Notes under the pieces: model-generated | What the model saw: the letters and a program-made list of their open reading frames with translations, nothing else | Database searches by the model: none | Told to the model about the DNA's origin: nothing | Translations under genes and position numbers: made by a program | Assembly: GCA_002172545.1 (NCBI GenBank) | Contig: NHFJ01000021.1 | Coordinates: 7,108-15,432 of the forward strand | Source: Fidelibacterota bacterium TMED108 | GTDB taxonomy: Bacteria > Fidelibacterota > Marinisomatia > Marinisomatales > TCS55 | Direction: 5' to 3' | DNA: 8,325 nt | Shown: piece by piece, positions 1 to 6,628 of the stretch | Position numbering within the stretch: the stretch's first letter is position 1 | Layout of the letters: the number at the start of each line of letters is the position of its first letter

Positions 1-946
1 TTAAGAATGAGCTATGAATATTTTGGTTTTCTCTGATATATCTTAATTGAAAATCAGAATCGTTAAAAATAGAACCTTCTATACCTGTTTCTAGATAATT
101 TGTAGCAAAGTTTGTTTGCCTATACAGATATTCTATATCAATATCCGAATCAAAATAAATAAGATTCTTAGATGTGAAGTATACCTCCCCTTTTGAATAA
201 TCAATTGTATAGTCCAAATCTTCACCTCTTTTTAGAAGTACTCCGTTGAGCCAAACTTTTTCGGATCCAGACGATACCACTGTATTACTTAGTCCATCGA
301 CCGTTGTAAGATAATAAGGTCCTTGGTTACCATCTTGACCCTTAATTTCTATTCGCTGATAGGTTCCCTTGCTCTGACCAATTACCGATCTAATTACTCT
401 ATCATTAAATTCTATTTTATTATCTAGGCCAATGAGTTTTCGTTCAAATGTATTGATAGAAACATGCTTTTCATGTGTTTCAATATCACCCGCTACTATT
501 GAAAATTTTGGATTATCTATCTGAATAAATACTTTATCAAGCTCGTCTAGATCTGCTGTTGATCCATCCGGCTGTATTGGCAAAGTTTCATCGGTCACGA
601 CACCAGAAATAAAGGTTTCATCTGATATTTTTCCAGCTATTTGCATTCGCAAACCACCGTTTAATGTATTATTTCCATTTCCACCTAATTCTAAACCCCT
701 AAAAAATGAACCAGAGGCATTCAATGGGTATTGATTGGAATCTTTTTCTTTTGAAGGGATACTAAGATATTTTGTAGAATCATTGCTTACAGCTTCTAAG
801 CTATCTAGTGATGGCAGTTGGTTTATTAGGGGCCCTACCTTAAAAGGGAGCGTGGTATCGCTTATTGCAATTTCCTGTGAAAAACAAGGAATCAACAATA
901 CAAAACAAGCTGCAATAAAATTATTCTTTGAAAATGGACGTATCAA
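1..946 (-). CDS. Large FCB-type outer-membrane/surface protein, N-terminal part (C-terminus beyond left edge)
   Basis: The frame is open from a TTG at 946-944 to base 1 (315 codons, no stop). An in-frame TAA at 970-968 leaves TTG as the only usual start ahead of a clear signal peptide (residues 1-24: basic IRPFSK, then IAACFVLLIPCFSQ). Residues 78-157 hold a GSFFRG...GGLRMQIAGKISD...LPIQPDGST...DKVFIQI...VAGDIE block. Residues 203-276 hold GQDGNQGPYYL, GSEKVWLNGVLLKRGED and DYTIDYSKGEVYFT. From memory, these motifs occur together in long uncharacterised exported proteins of Bacteroidetes and relatives, which are usually much longer and probably end in an outer-membrane beta-barrel. No barrel is visible here because the rest lies outside the window. 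The gene overlaps the upstream propeller gene by 26 bp, suggesting coupled translation and a shared envelope role. No Shine-Dalgarno sequence is visible before the TTG. The coding call is strong; the function is unknown. Confidence 0.85.
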   Translation of the reverse strand, partial: MIRPFSKNNFIAACFVLLIPCFSQEIAISDTTLPFKVGPLINQLPSLDSLEAVSNDSTKYLSIPSKEKDSNQYPLNASGSFFRGLELGGNGNNTLNGGLRMQIAGKISDETFISGVVTDETLPIQPDGSTADLDELDKVFIQIDNPKFSIVAGDIETHEKHVSINTFERKLIGLDNKIEFNDRVIRSVIGQSKGTYQRIEIKGQDGNQGPYYLTTVDGLSNTVVSSGSEKVWLNGVLLKRGEDLDYTIDYSKGEVYFTSKNLIYFDSDIDIEYLYRQTNFATNYLETGIEGSIFNDSDFQLRYIRENQNIHSSFL

Positions 947-1772
947 AAATATATATACTTGTCTTTGTTAAAACGTATAGATCTTCTCGATCTAAATAAC
1001 TATCCAAAACAATTTCCTGATCTGTAAATAGATTGGATCTAGATCCATTTGAAAACTGAATATTTCCCGCTGAGTTAATAACAGCCCAACGTCCATCAAG
1101 AAAAAAGGGTTTTTGTGCGTTTTCTAGCTCAATTTTGAACTTCCTTTGCAACCTGCCTGATCTGTTGTAGATGTGCAATTCATTAGAGCAATCAAATAGT
1201 ATTCCAATTTGGTCGTTTTGGTTAATAAATATATCAGAAAGGCAATTTTGAGATCTAGTATTAGAACTATAATCAATAAATTTATTTACTTTTTGCGTTG
1301 AGTAAATTCTCTGATAAACTATATTTTCGTCTGAAGAAAAAAAATATATATTTCGTCTTGAGTCGATATTGAATGCTGAGGGGTAAGCCTGATAATCGGA
1401 TATTAAATCGTAAAGCTCAATAAAATTTAAATTTACATCAAATTTTGATACCCTACCTATAGACTCATCAAGAACAATGATATCCAATTTATCTATAATA
1501 ATATCTACAGGATCAATAAAACTATATTTAGATGATCCGTATCCTCCCAAGGTACGCAAACTATCGTTTGAATAGATTCCTAGCGTATGGTTTTTTTTAT
1601 CAATAAAAGCCAATTGACCGGCATGCGATGCAATTAGTTCTGGGGAAAAATCTTGAGTTAAGATTATTTCGCTCAACGGTATTTTTGAAGAAGGCAGGTA
1701 GTCTTGAGAAAGACTGATTTGAAGAAAAGTAATTAAGAAAAAGAAGTATCTATTTATTTTCTTTAACAGCAT
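921..1772 (-). CDS. Secreted protein of unknown function with a six-bladed beta-propeller-like (NHL-type) layout
   Basis: This 283-residue protein starts with a signal peptide (MLLKKINRYF, then a hydrophobic core to about residue 22 ending SLSQ), so it is probably periplasmic or surface exposed. The mature part shows about six repeats of roughly 30-40 residues, near 44-75, 85-121, 131-165, 178-214, 221-250 and 253-282. The clearest is the second: GGYGSSKYSFIDPVDIII, then IVLDESIGRVSKFD. This matches the NHL pattern of a G-x-G lead-in, a PxDI strand and a D-x-x-x-x-R-x-x-x-F strand. The other blades are degenerate. No catalytic residues are evident; such propellers usually bind proteins, glycans or peptides. 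The ATG at 1772 lies inside lgt (23-bp overlap) and follows an AGAAGG-like stretch at very short spacing; there is no other Met in the protein. Its 3' end overlaps the outer-membrane protein gene by 26 bp. The fold call is inference from pattern, and the ligand is unknown. Confidence 0.8.
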   Translation of the reverse strand: MLLKKINRYFFFLITFLQISLSQDYLPSSKIPLSEIILTQDFSPELIASHAGQLAFIDKKNHTLGIYSNDSLRTLGGYGSSKYSFIDPVDIIIDKLDIIVLDESIGRVSKFDVNLNFIELYDLISDYQAYPSAFNIDSRRNIYFFSSDENIVYQRIYSTQKVNKFIDYSSNTRSQNCLSDIFINQNDQIGILFDCSNELHIYNRSGRLQRKFKIELENAQKPFFLDGRWAVINSAGNIQFSNGSRSNLFTDQEIVLDSYLDREDLYVLTKTSIYIFDTSIFKE

Positions 1773-2604
1773 GCCCTTCTGTCTGGCTTACTGGATTATA
1801 AAGGAACCACAAGCCTACAGATACCATGGTCAGCGAAATAATCTGAGCACCTGATAAACCAATAAAATACTTTTGGTTTATTCGCAAAAACTCAACCATA
1901 AAGCGTTCAGCTCCGGCTAATATCAAATAAGTAAAAAATAGACTACCTTTAATTTTAATGGATAATCTCTTTTGATAAAGAAAATAAAATATTCCACCAC
2001 CTAATAAAATTTCATAAATCTGCGTTGGATGAACTTTAAGGACACCTGGTGTAAAGCCGGTTAAATCAACCCAAGGGTATCTCATCTGAAAAATATTATA
2101 TGTAGAAGGCGGTATTCCATTTGGAAACTCAATTCCCCACGGAACATGCGTTGGTAAACCGTAATCATCTCCAACCAATAAGCATCCAACTCTTCCAATA
2201 GCATAACCTAAAATCAAAAGTGGTGCAACTAGATCTGCAATAACGAGCCACTCTAAACTGTTTTTCTTAATCACATACGTTACTGCAAGTAAACCACCCA
2301 ATAGACCTCCTAGAAAAACAAGTCCTCCTCCTGAAAAAATCATTCCAATCGGATCAGAAATAAATTGGTCAAAGTTTTCAAGGAGAAAATACACTCTAGA
2401 GCCAACTATACCACCTACCGCAGCTGCAAAAATTATATCTCCTGCAAGCGAGGGATTATGTCCCAATCTTTTTAAATCCTTATTAAGGAAAAAATAACAT
2501 GAATAAAATGCCAACATAAGCATGAAACCGTAAGAATTAATTACGGGATGAAATGAAAATCCAAAGATATCGATATCGCCAAAGTCGTAAATAACTGGAA
2601 ACAT
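1750..2604 (-). CDS. lgt: Prolipoprotein diacylglyceryl transferase (Lgt)
   Basis: Lgt is an inner-membrane enzyme that moves diacylglycerol from phosphatidylglycerol onto the lipobox cysteine of prolipoproteins, the first step of lipoprotein maturation. At 284 residues it has the usual family length and several hydrophobic segments. Visible landmarks are SYGFML (Y25, aligning with E. coli Y26), GSRVYFLLEN (69-78), GGLVFLGGLLGG (93-104), the Lgt signature region GRVGCLLVGDDYG (137-149, R138 aligning with R143), PWGIEFPNG (155-163), HPTQIYE (192-198) and ERFMVEFLR (233-241, with R234 and E238 matching R239 and E243). It carries the GRxGC...GDDYG form rather than the E. coli GRLGNFINGELWG form, and Leu98 where E. 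coli has His103. The start ATG shares one base with the stop of the zinc-ribbon gene (TAATG), so translation is probably coupled. The propeller gene begins inside its 3' end. Confidence 0.97.
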   Translation of the reverse strand: MFPVIYDFGDIDIFGFSFHPVINSYGFMLMLAFYSCYFFLNKDLKRLGHNPSLAGDIIFAAAVGGIVGSRVYFLLENFDQFISDPIGMIFSGGGLVFLGGLLGGLLAVTYVIKKNSLEWLVIADLVAPLLILGYAIGRVGCLLVGDDYGLPTHVPWGIEFPNGIPPSTYNIFQMRYPWVDLTGFTPGVLKVHPTQIYEILLGGGIFYFLYQKRLSIKIKGSLFFTYLILAGAERFMVEFLRINQKYFIGLSGAQIISLTMVSVGLWFLYNPVSQTEGHAVKENK

Positions 2605-3446
2605 TATACTTTAGCTCCACAATTAGAACAGAACTTGTTTTTAGGTAGTATTTTATTTCCGCATTCAGTACAAAACTTTCCTTTTGGCTGGGCAGGCTTC
2701 GGAGCGCTGCTTTCAGAGCTCACCTGTCTGTAAAACATACCACCTATAACTATGGAAACAACACTTAGAGCAGCAAGAGGTTGCCATAAAGGTAACTTGT
2801 GTCTTATGGGTCCAGTATTTTGCGGTGTAGATACATTTTGTGGAGCAGGGGCTCCTTTTTGTAGAGCGTTTATGGATATATCTTGCGTAGGATTATCGTA
2901 AGTAAAGGTTATATTCTTTGCAGAATTTGCAATATAGCCTCTAAGGTGAATTCTTTTAAAATTAATTCCATGTTGATCTTTAAAATCCTCGTGATTTTGT
3001 TCAGAGAAGATAAAATTATTTGCGACTAAGGGTTCTTGAACAACGATATGAGCATCATCGATTGAATAATTGACTTGAAAATTAAAATCTCCTGAGCGAC
3101 GTGTGCCGTTTTTTGATAATCCGTAAAAAATAAAGATTCTAAATTTTTTATCAGTTATTTCTTTATCTATATAAGCCAACCCGTTTTCTTTGTAAAAATT
3201 TGTTTCTACAACTTCAGGGCTATCTGAATCACCGCTAACATAGAACACGCTATCAGTGTCTGAAGGAACCTGTAGTCTAATATTTAATGGTAAATTTGGT
3301 TCGAGTATTTCAGCTTCTATTTCTGCCATAACACCACTAAAATAATATTCAGGGTATATTACTACATCGTAGCTTGCAAAAGGCGAGCTTTGAGCCGAAA
3401 GGAAGAAAAAACAGCTAAAGATATATTGTAAAAGATATTTTCTCAT
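2604..3446 (-). CDS. Envelope protein with signal peptide, exported domain, one membrane segment and C-terminal zinc ribbon
   Basis: I do not recognise a named family. The 280-residue protein has a signal peptide (MRKYLLQYIFSCFFFLSAQS). An exported, beta-rich region follows (about 25-190), opening with YDVVIYPEYYFSGVMAEIE; such modules are often Ig-like. Next come a Pro/Gln-rich linker (198-214) and one hydrophobic segment (about 219-239, LWQPLAALSVVSIVIGGMFY). A short linker leads to a double-CxxC zinc ribbon at 259-276 (C259, C262, C273, C276; FCTECG...FCSNCG). If the signal peptide is cleaved, the ribbon lies in the cytoplasm and the beta domain outside, as in a type I membrane protein. 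Basic residues (R215, K217) on the outer side of the membrane segment fit this poorly. The gene starts 50 bp after the protease gene, in a very AT-rich leader without a Shine-Dalgarno sequence, and its stop overlaps the lgt start. A sensory or scaffold role is possible but unproven. Confidence 0.88.
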   Translation of the reverse strand: MRKYLLQYIFSCFFFLSAQSSPFASYDVVIYPEYYFSGVMAEIEAEILEPNLPLNIRLQVPSDTDSVFYVSGDSDSPEVVETNFYKENGLAYIDKEITDKKFRIFIFYGLSKNGTRRSGDFNFQVNYSIDDAHIVVQEPLVANNFIFSEQNHEDFKDQHGINFKRIHLRGYIANSAKNITFTYDNPTQDISINALQKGAPAPQNVSTPQNTGPIRHKLPLWQPLAALSVVSIVIGGMFYRQVSSESSAPKPAQPKGKFCTECGNKILPKNKFCSNCGAKV

Positions 3447-3496
3447 AAAATGATATAAAATTACTTGTTTAATTTAATTTAGTTTTTAAAAAAATC

Positions 3497-4216
3497 TTAG
3501 CCCGAAGTCGTAAATTTTACTAACACAAAAAGATCATAAATTGTATGGGTGTAGGCTGCTATTCCAAACCCCCTAAAAATATAAATTGTACCAAGAAATA
3601 CTCCAGCAATTATACGAATAAAAAAAAGGTAAGCTGAGGGATCCTCGCCGTAGGGTCCTACAAAATGAAAGGCAGAAAAAAGAACTGCTGCAAGAAACAT
3701 CGAGCCAATATTTTTTCCTATTTCTCCCCATTTTAATATGAGTCCCAAAATATATGCGAACCCTGTTATCAAAATAACCCTGAAAACGAATTCCTCATAA
3801 ATCCCTGCACCTACAGCTAATACAACCTGCTGAAGAAGTCTTTCGTCTTTCGTAGACATAAGATATTCAGGAGCTCTCAGCATTATAATAATTAAAAGAA
3901 TAGCCCAGCCTATACTTTCAAACAGCATTGTCAGTAGATATTCTCCTTTGATTTGAGAGGCCTCTAAAGCTTTTTTTTGTCGTAAAAAAGCGATAATAAA
4001 ACCAATTAGGAAGGTTCCTCCAAATCCATAGGTGCCAACCACTCCAAACATCTCTAAAACCTGTCGCATTAAAACATCGGCACCATTTCTCAATAGAGGT
4101 AAATCGTTCGCTGAAATAGCAAAAAGACCCACCTCATAAACTAGTAACAATGGGAGTGTGAAAATAAAACTATATAAAGGGGTATTTGTTACGGTCCAGT
4201 ATGAGGGTGATTTCAT
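3497..4216 (-). CDS. CPBP-family (CAAX/ABI) intramembrane metalloprotease
   Basis: This 239-residue polytopic membrane protein carries the CPBP (PF02517, Abi) motifs in order. Motif 1 is EEFVFR (E141, E142, R146; EExxxR). Motif 2 is FSAFH (180-184; FxxxH, H184). Motif 3 is HTIYD (H224 to D228; HxxxN/D type). In the family, one glutamate and the two histidines form a metal or water-activating site inside the membrane, as in the Rce1 relatives. Members process prenylated proteins, signalling proteins or bacteriocin-related peptides; the substrate here is unknown. Hydrophobic segments lie at about 14-36, 62-79, 92-113, 130-160, 169-186 and 195-220. The ATG is only 3 bp after the lepA stop, so it is surely co-transcribed and likely coupled. 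Its position between lepA and lgt points to envelope housekeeping. All key residues appear intact, so it is likely active. Confidence 0.93.
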   Translation of the reverse strand: MKSPSYWTVTNTPLYSFIFTLPLLLVYEVGLFAISANDLPLLRNGADVLMRQVLEMFGVVGTYGFGGTFLIGFIIAFLRQKKALEASQIKGEYLLTMLFESIGWAILLIIIMLRAPEYLMSTKDERLLQQVVLAVGAGIYEEFVFRVILITGFAYILGLILKWGEIGKNIGSMFLAAVLFSAFHFVGPYGEDPSAYLFFIRIIAGVFLGTIYIFRGFGIAAYTHTIYDLFVLVKFTTSG

Positions 4217-4219
4217 GAT

Positions 4220-6022
4220 TTAATCATTATCTATTTGAAGTACCGCTAATAATGCCTCTTGCGGTATTTCAACACTGCCAATTGATTTCATCCTCTTTTT
4301 ACCTTTTTTCTGCTTTTCCCACAATTTTCTTTTTCTGGTAATGTCTCCCCCATAGCATTTTGCTGTAACATTTTTCTTTAAAGCTTTTACGGTTGACCGT
4401 GAAATAACTTTATTACCAAGGGCTGCCTGTATTGGCACATCGAACATTTGCCTTGGAATGAGTTCTTTCAATTTGCTACATAGAGCAACGCCTCTATGGT
4501 ATGCATCATCAGCATGAGTGATGATTGACAACGCATCTACGGGTTCATTATTTATTAAAATATCCAGTTTTTTCAAATCGCCAGGAATAAAATCTTTTAA
4601 ATTATAATCGAGTGAAGCATATCCTTTAGTTGTTGATTTTAACTTATCGTAAAAATCAAAAATAATCTCTCCCAAAGGAAGTTCATAGTGAATTTGGGCT
4701 TTATCCGATGTTAAATAGTTTGTGTTTTTATATATACCTCTTTTTTTCTGACACAACGTCATTATAGCGCCAATATATTCTTTAGGGGTAATTATCTCCG
4801 CAGATACAAATGGCTCTAGAATTGAATTTATTTCTCCAGAGGGTGGCATTTTCGCAGGAGTATCGACTTCAATGCTTTCGCCGACTTTGTTCTCAATCCT
4901 GTATCTAACATTCGGAGTTGTTGTTACTAAAGAAATATCAAACTCTCTTTCAAGGCGCTCTTGTATAATCTCCATGTGCAGCAATCCAAGAAATCCGCAG
5001 CGAAAACCAAAACCCAGCGCTTCACTTGTTTCAGGGTCAAATATTAAAGAGGCATCATTTAATTTTAATTTTTCAAGAGCCATTCTTAACTGGTCATAAT
5101 CATCAGAATCTGATGGATATAAACCAGAAAACACCATTGGCTTGATGTCCTTAAACCCCGAAAGGGGCTTTAAATTTTTATCGCTGTTATTTGTTATAGT
5201 GTCACCAGGGAGAACATGCGATACATCGCGTATACTCCCCAAAAAATAACCCACATCGCCGGCTCTTAATTCTTTTGCGGGCATTTGTTTTAAAATAAAA
5301 TGTCCTACTTCAGTAATATCGTATTCATGGTTATGGGCAAAAAATCTAGCTTTTTCTCCAGAACGAATTATTCCATCAAAAACTCTTATATACGGAATGG
5401 CTCCTTTATAATTATCGTGAACAGAATCAAATATCATAGCTCGCAGAGGTTTATCTGATCGATCTTCAGGTGGAGGTATTTTATTTATTATAGCATCAAA
5501 AATATCTTGAATACCCTCTCCCGTTTTAGCGCTAACAGGCACGATGTCGTTTTTTTCACAGCCAATTAATTCCATTAATTGCTCTTGCACTATATCAACA
5601 CGTGCACTTGGAAGATCCATTTTATTGATAACAGGGATAATGGTAAGATCGTTTTCAATAGCCAAGTATGCATTGCTTACAGTTTGGGCTTCAACTCCTT
5701 GCACTGCATCCACTAAAAGCAATGTCCCCTCACATGCTGCAAGTGACCTAGAAACCTCGTAAGTAAAATCAACATGCCCTGGTGTATCAATCAAATTAAA
5801 AACAAATTCATTTTTTTCAGGGTCAGTATATTTCATTTGAATTGGATGACTCTTTATAGTAATGCCTCTTTCTCTCTCAAGGTCCATACTATCCAAAACT
5901 TGTGATTTCATTTCTTTTTTAGAAAGAGTGTTGGTTTCTTCTAGCAATCTATCTGCTAAAGTAGATTTTCCATGATCGATGTGGGCAATAATACAAAAGT
6001 TTCTGAGATGCTTTGTGCTCAT
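4220..6022 (-). CDS. lepA: Elongation factor 4 (LepA), ribosome-associated translational GTPase
   Basis: This is a full-length LepA of 600 residues, the usual family length. EF4 binds the ribosome, can back-translocate stalled complexes in vitro and affects initiation and 30S assembly; part of the E. coli protein is membrane bound. GTPase motifs are complete: G1 AHIDHGKS (13-20), G2 RGITI (52-56), G3 DTPGH (79-83, with the catalytic-type histidine 83), G4 NKMD (133-136) and G5 SAK (164-166). The FGFRCGFLGLLHMEI segment and the LepA-specific C-terminal tail (YGGDITRKRKLWEKQKKGKK, then MKSIGSVEIPQEALLAVLQ) separate it from EF-G. The ATG at 6022 gives the canonical N-terminus (LRNFCIIAHIDHGKS). 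It is the first gene of the minus-strand cluster, directly downstream of a 100-bp divergent intergenic region, so it is probably the promoter-proximal gene. Its RBS is poor: a possible AAGAG sits about 12 nt upstream. Confidence 0.99.
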   Translation of the reverse strand: MSTKHLRNFCIIAHIDHGKSTLADRLLEETNTLSKKEMKSQVLDSMDLERERGITIKSHPIQMKYTDPEKNEFVFNLIDTPGHVDFTYEVSRSLAACEGTLLLVDAVQGVEAQTVSNAYLAIENDLTIIPVINKMDLPSARVDIVQEQLMELIGCEKNDIVPVSAKTGEGIQDIFDAIINKIPPPEDRSDKPLRAMIFDSVHDNYKGAIPYIRVFDGIIRSGEKARFFAHNHEYDITEVGHFILKQMPAKELRAGDVGYFLGSIRDVSHVLPGDTITNNSDKNLKPLSGFKDIKPMVFSGLYPSDSDDYDQLRMALEKLKLNDASLIFDPETSEALGFGFRCGFLGLLHMEIIQERLEREFDISLVTTTPNVRYRIENKVGESIEVDTPAKMPPSGEINSILEPFVSAEIITPKEYIGAIMTLCQKKRGIYKNTNYLTSDKAQIHYELPLGEIIFDFYDKLKSTTKGYASLDYNLKDFIPGDLKKLDILINNEPVDALSIITHADDAYHRGVALCSKLKELIPRQMFDVPIQAALGNKVISRSTVKALKKNVTAKCYGGDITRKRKLWEKQKKGKKRMKSIGSVEIPQEALLAVLQIDND

Positions 6023-6122
6023 ACCGAAATTTAACTCTTATTTCATTCAAACGGCGATTCAAAAATAGAGTATTTTCATAATCTTTAGTGTAATTTGATA
6101 GACAGAATAAAGGTCTTTAAAT
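6023..6122. promoter_or_regulatory. Divergent intergenic region between lepA and the lipoprotein gene
   Basis: These 100 AT-rich bases must carry the promoters for two divergently transcribed genes. For lepA (minus strand), 6067-6060 reads TATTTTTG, an exact match to the Bacteroidetes -7 box TAnnTTTG, but I find no TTG at the expected -33 spacing. For the plus-strand gene, CATAAT at 6077-6082 is a 5/6 match to a sigma-70 -10 box, with no good -35. Given the AT content, both could be chance. No strong inverted repeat or operator is visible. Confidence 0.35.
6109..6113 (+). promoter_or_regulatory. Ribosome binding site of the lipoprotein gene
   Basis: AAAGG lies 9 nt before the ATG at 6123, a reasonable Shine-Dalgarno position. 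It supports this ATG, which is followed at once by a signal peptide with a lipobox. Most other genes in the window lack a comparable site. Confidence 0.5.
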
Positions 6123-6614
6123 ATGAAAAATACAATATTAGCGCTTCTTCTTATTCTTATTAGCTGTCAAGATAAAAAGGACGAAGAGTCTGGTCCTCTT
6201 GTAGGCACCTGGAAGTTAATTGAAATGGGTAACTATAAAGTTTCAGGAAAATGTGATGGGGAAGTTGATGATGAAGAATACAGAGGGTTAAAGTCCAAAG
6301 GCTTTACCCTTGTACTTGAATTAAAAAAAGATGGTACAGGTACTGAAACACGCACAGGGCCTGATGCAGGCACTGAAAGCTTCACCTGGTCGCAACTAGG
6401 ACAAACCTTATGCATAAAGAATGCTTGTGTTCCTTATGACCTAGCTGCTAATGAACAAACATTTAGAATCAATATAAAAGAAGATGCGTTTTGCATTGAT
6501 GAGGATTTTAATATTACGGGCGAGGATAATAGAAGAGCGTGCGAGACTGCAAGTACAGGAAATGAGTGGGTTCCTGAAATATGCTCTACTGAGAGGTACA
6601 GAAAAGAGCTTTAA
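6123..6614 (+). CDS. Small cysteine-rich lipoprotein with lipocalin-like N-terminal motif
   Basis: The 163-residue product has a short type II signal peptide, MKNTILALLLILISC, with lipobox LISC. C15 would be lipidated (by Lgt and later enzymes) and is followed by Q and a charged, flexible linker (KKDEES). LVGTWKLIEMG at 26-36 resembles the conserved GTW opening of lipocalin-like domains common in Bacteroidetes lipoproteins. Strand-like segments follow (FTLVLELKKDGTGTET, FTWSQLGQTLCI, TFRINIKEDAFCI). Six further cysteines (44, 97, 102, 124, 140, 154) could form three disulfides in the periplasm or on the cell surface. It is the only plus-strand gene here, diverging from lepA and converging on smc, so it is probably transcribed alone. 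The ligand and role are unknown; the lipocalin assignment rests on the short N-terminal motif and size only. Confidence 0.88.
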   Translation: MKNTILALLLILISCQDKKDEESGPLVGTWKLIEMGNYKVSGKCDGEVDDEEYRGLKSKGFTLVLELKKDGTGTETRTGPDAGTESFTWSQLGQTLCIKNACVPYDLAANEQTFRINIKEDAFCIDEDFNITGEDNRRACETASTGNEWVPEICSTERYRKEL

Positions 6615-6628
6615 TGCTTATTTAAGCT
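6607..6628. terminator. Weak bidirectional hairpin between convergent genes
   Basis: The 22 bases form a stem of nine positions with one T-T mismatch around a GCTT loop (AGCTT-T-AAT / ATT-T-AAGCT). It covers the stop codons of both convergent genes. On the minus strand it is followed by CTCTTTTC and on the plus strand by TCTCCTTT, so the U-tracts are short. The stem is AT-rich and weak. Position supports a shared terminator; strength does not prove it. Confidence 0.35.

Noticed and set aside
881..946. Lipobox in the partial surface protein (IAAC or LIPC)
   Set aside because: IAAC precedes the hydrophobic core rather than following it, and LIPC has Pro at the -1 position; a normal signal peptide ending at FSQ fits better.
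735..971. Plus-strand open frame of 78 codons
   Set aside because: It lies opposite the signal-peptide and N-terminal region of the partial surface protein, has no RBS and no recognisable protein character.
3447..3496. Internal promoter before the zinc-ribbon gene
   Set aside because: The 50 bases are almost pure A/T, so box matches are meaningless, and no -35-like element stands out.
3497..4216. CPBP protease as a bacteriocin-immunity or phage-defence gene
   Set aside because: No bacteriocin, toxin or defence gene is nearby; it sits 3 bp behind lepA in an envelope and housekeeping cluster.
4872..5762. Two short plus-strand open frames (4872-5099 and 5544-5762)
   Set aside because: Both are antisense to well-conserved parts of lepA; conservation explains the minus strand and nothing supports the plus strand.
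6233..6415. Minus-strand open frame inside the lipoprotein gene
   Set aside because: The plus-strand frame has an RBS, signal peptide and lipobox; the antisense frame has none.
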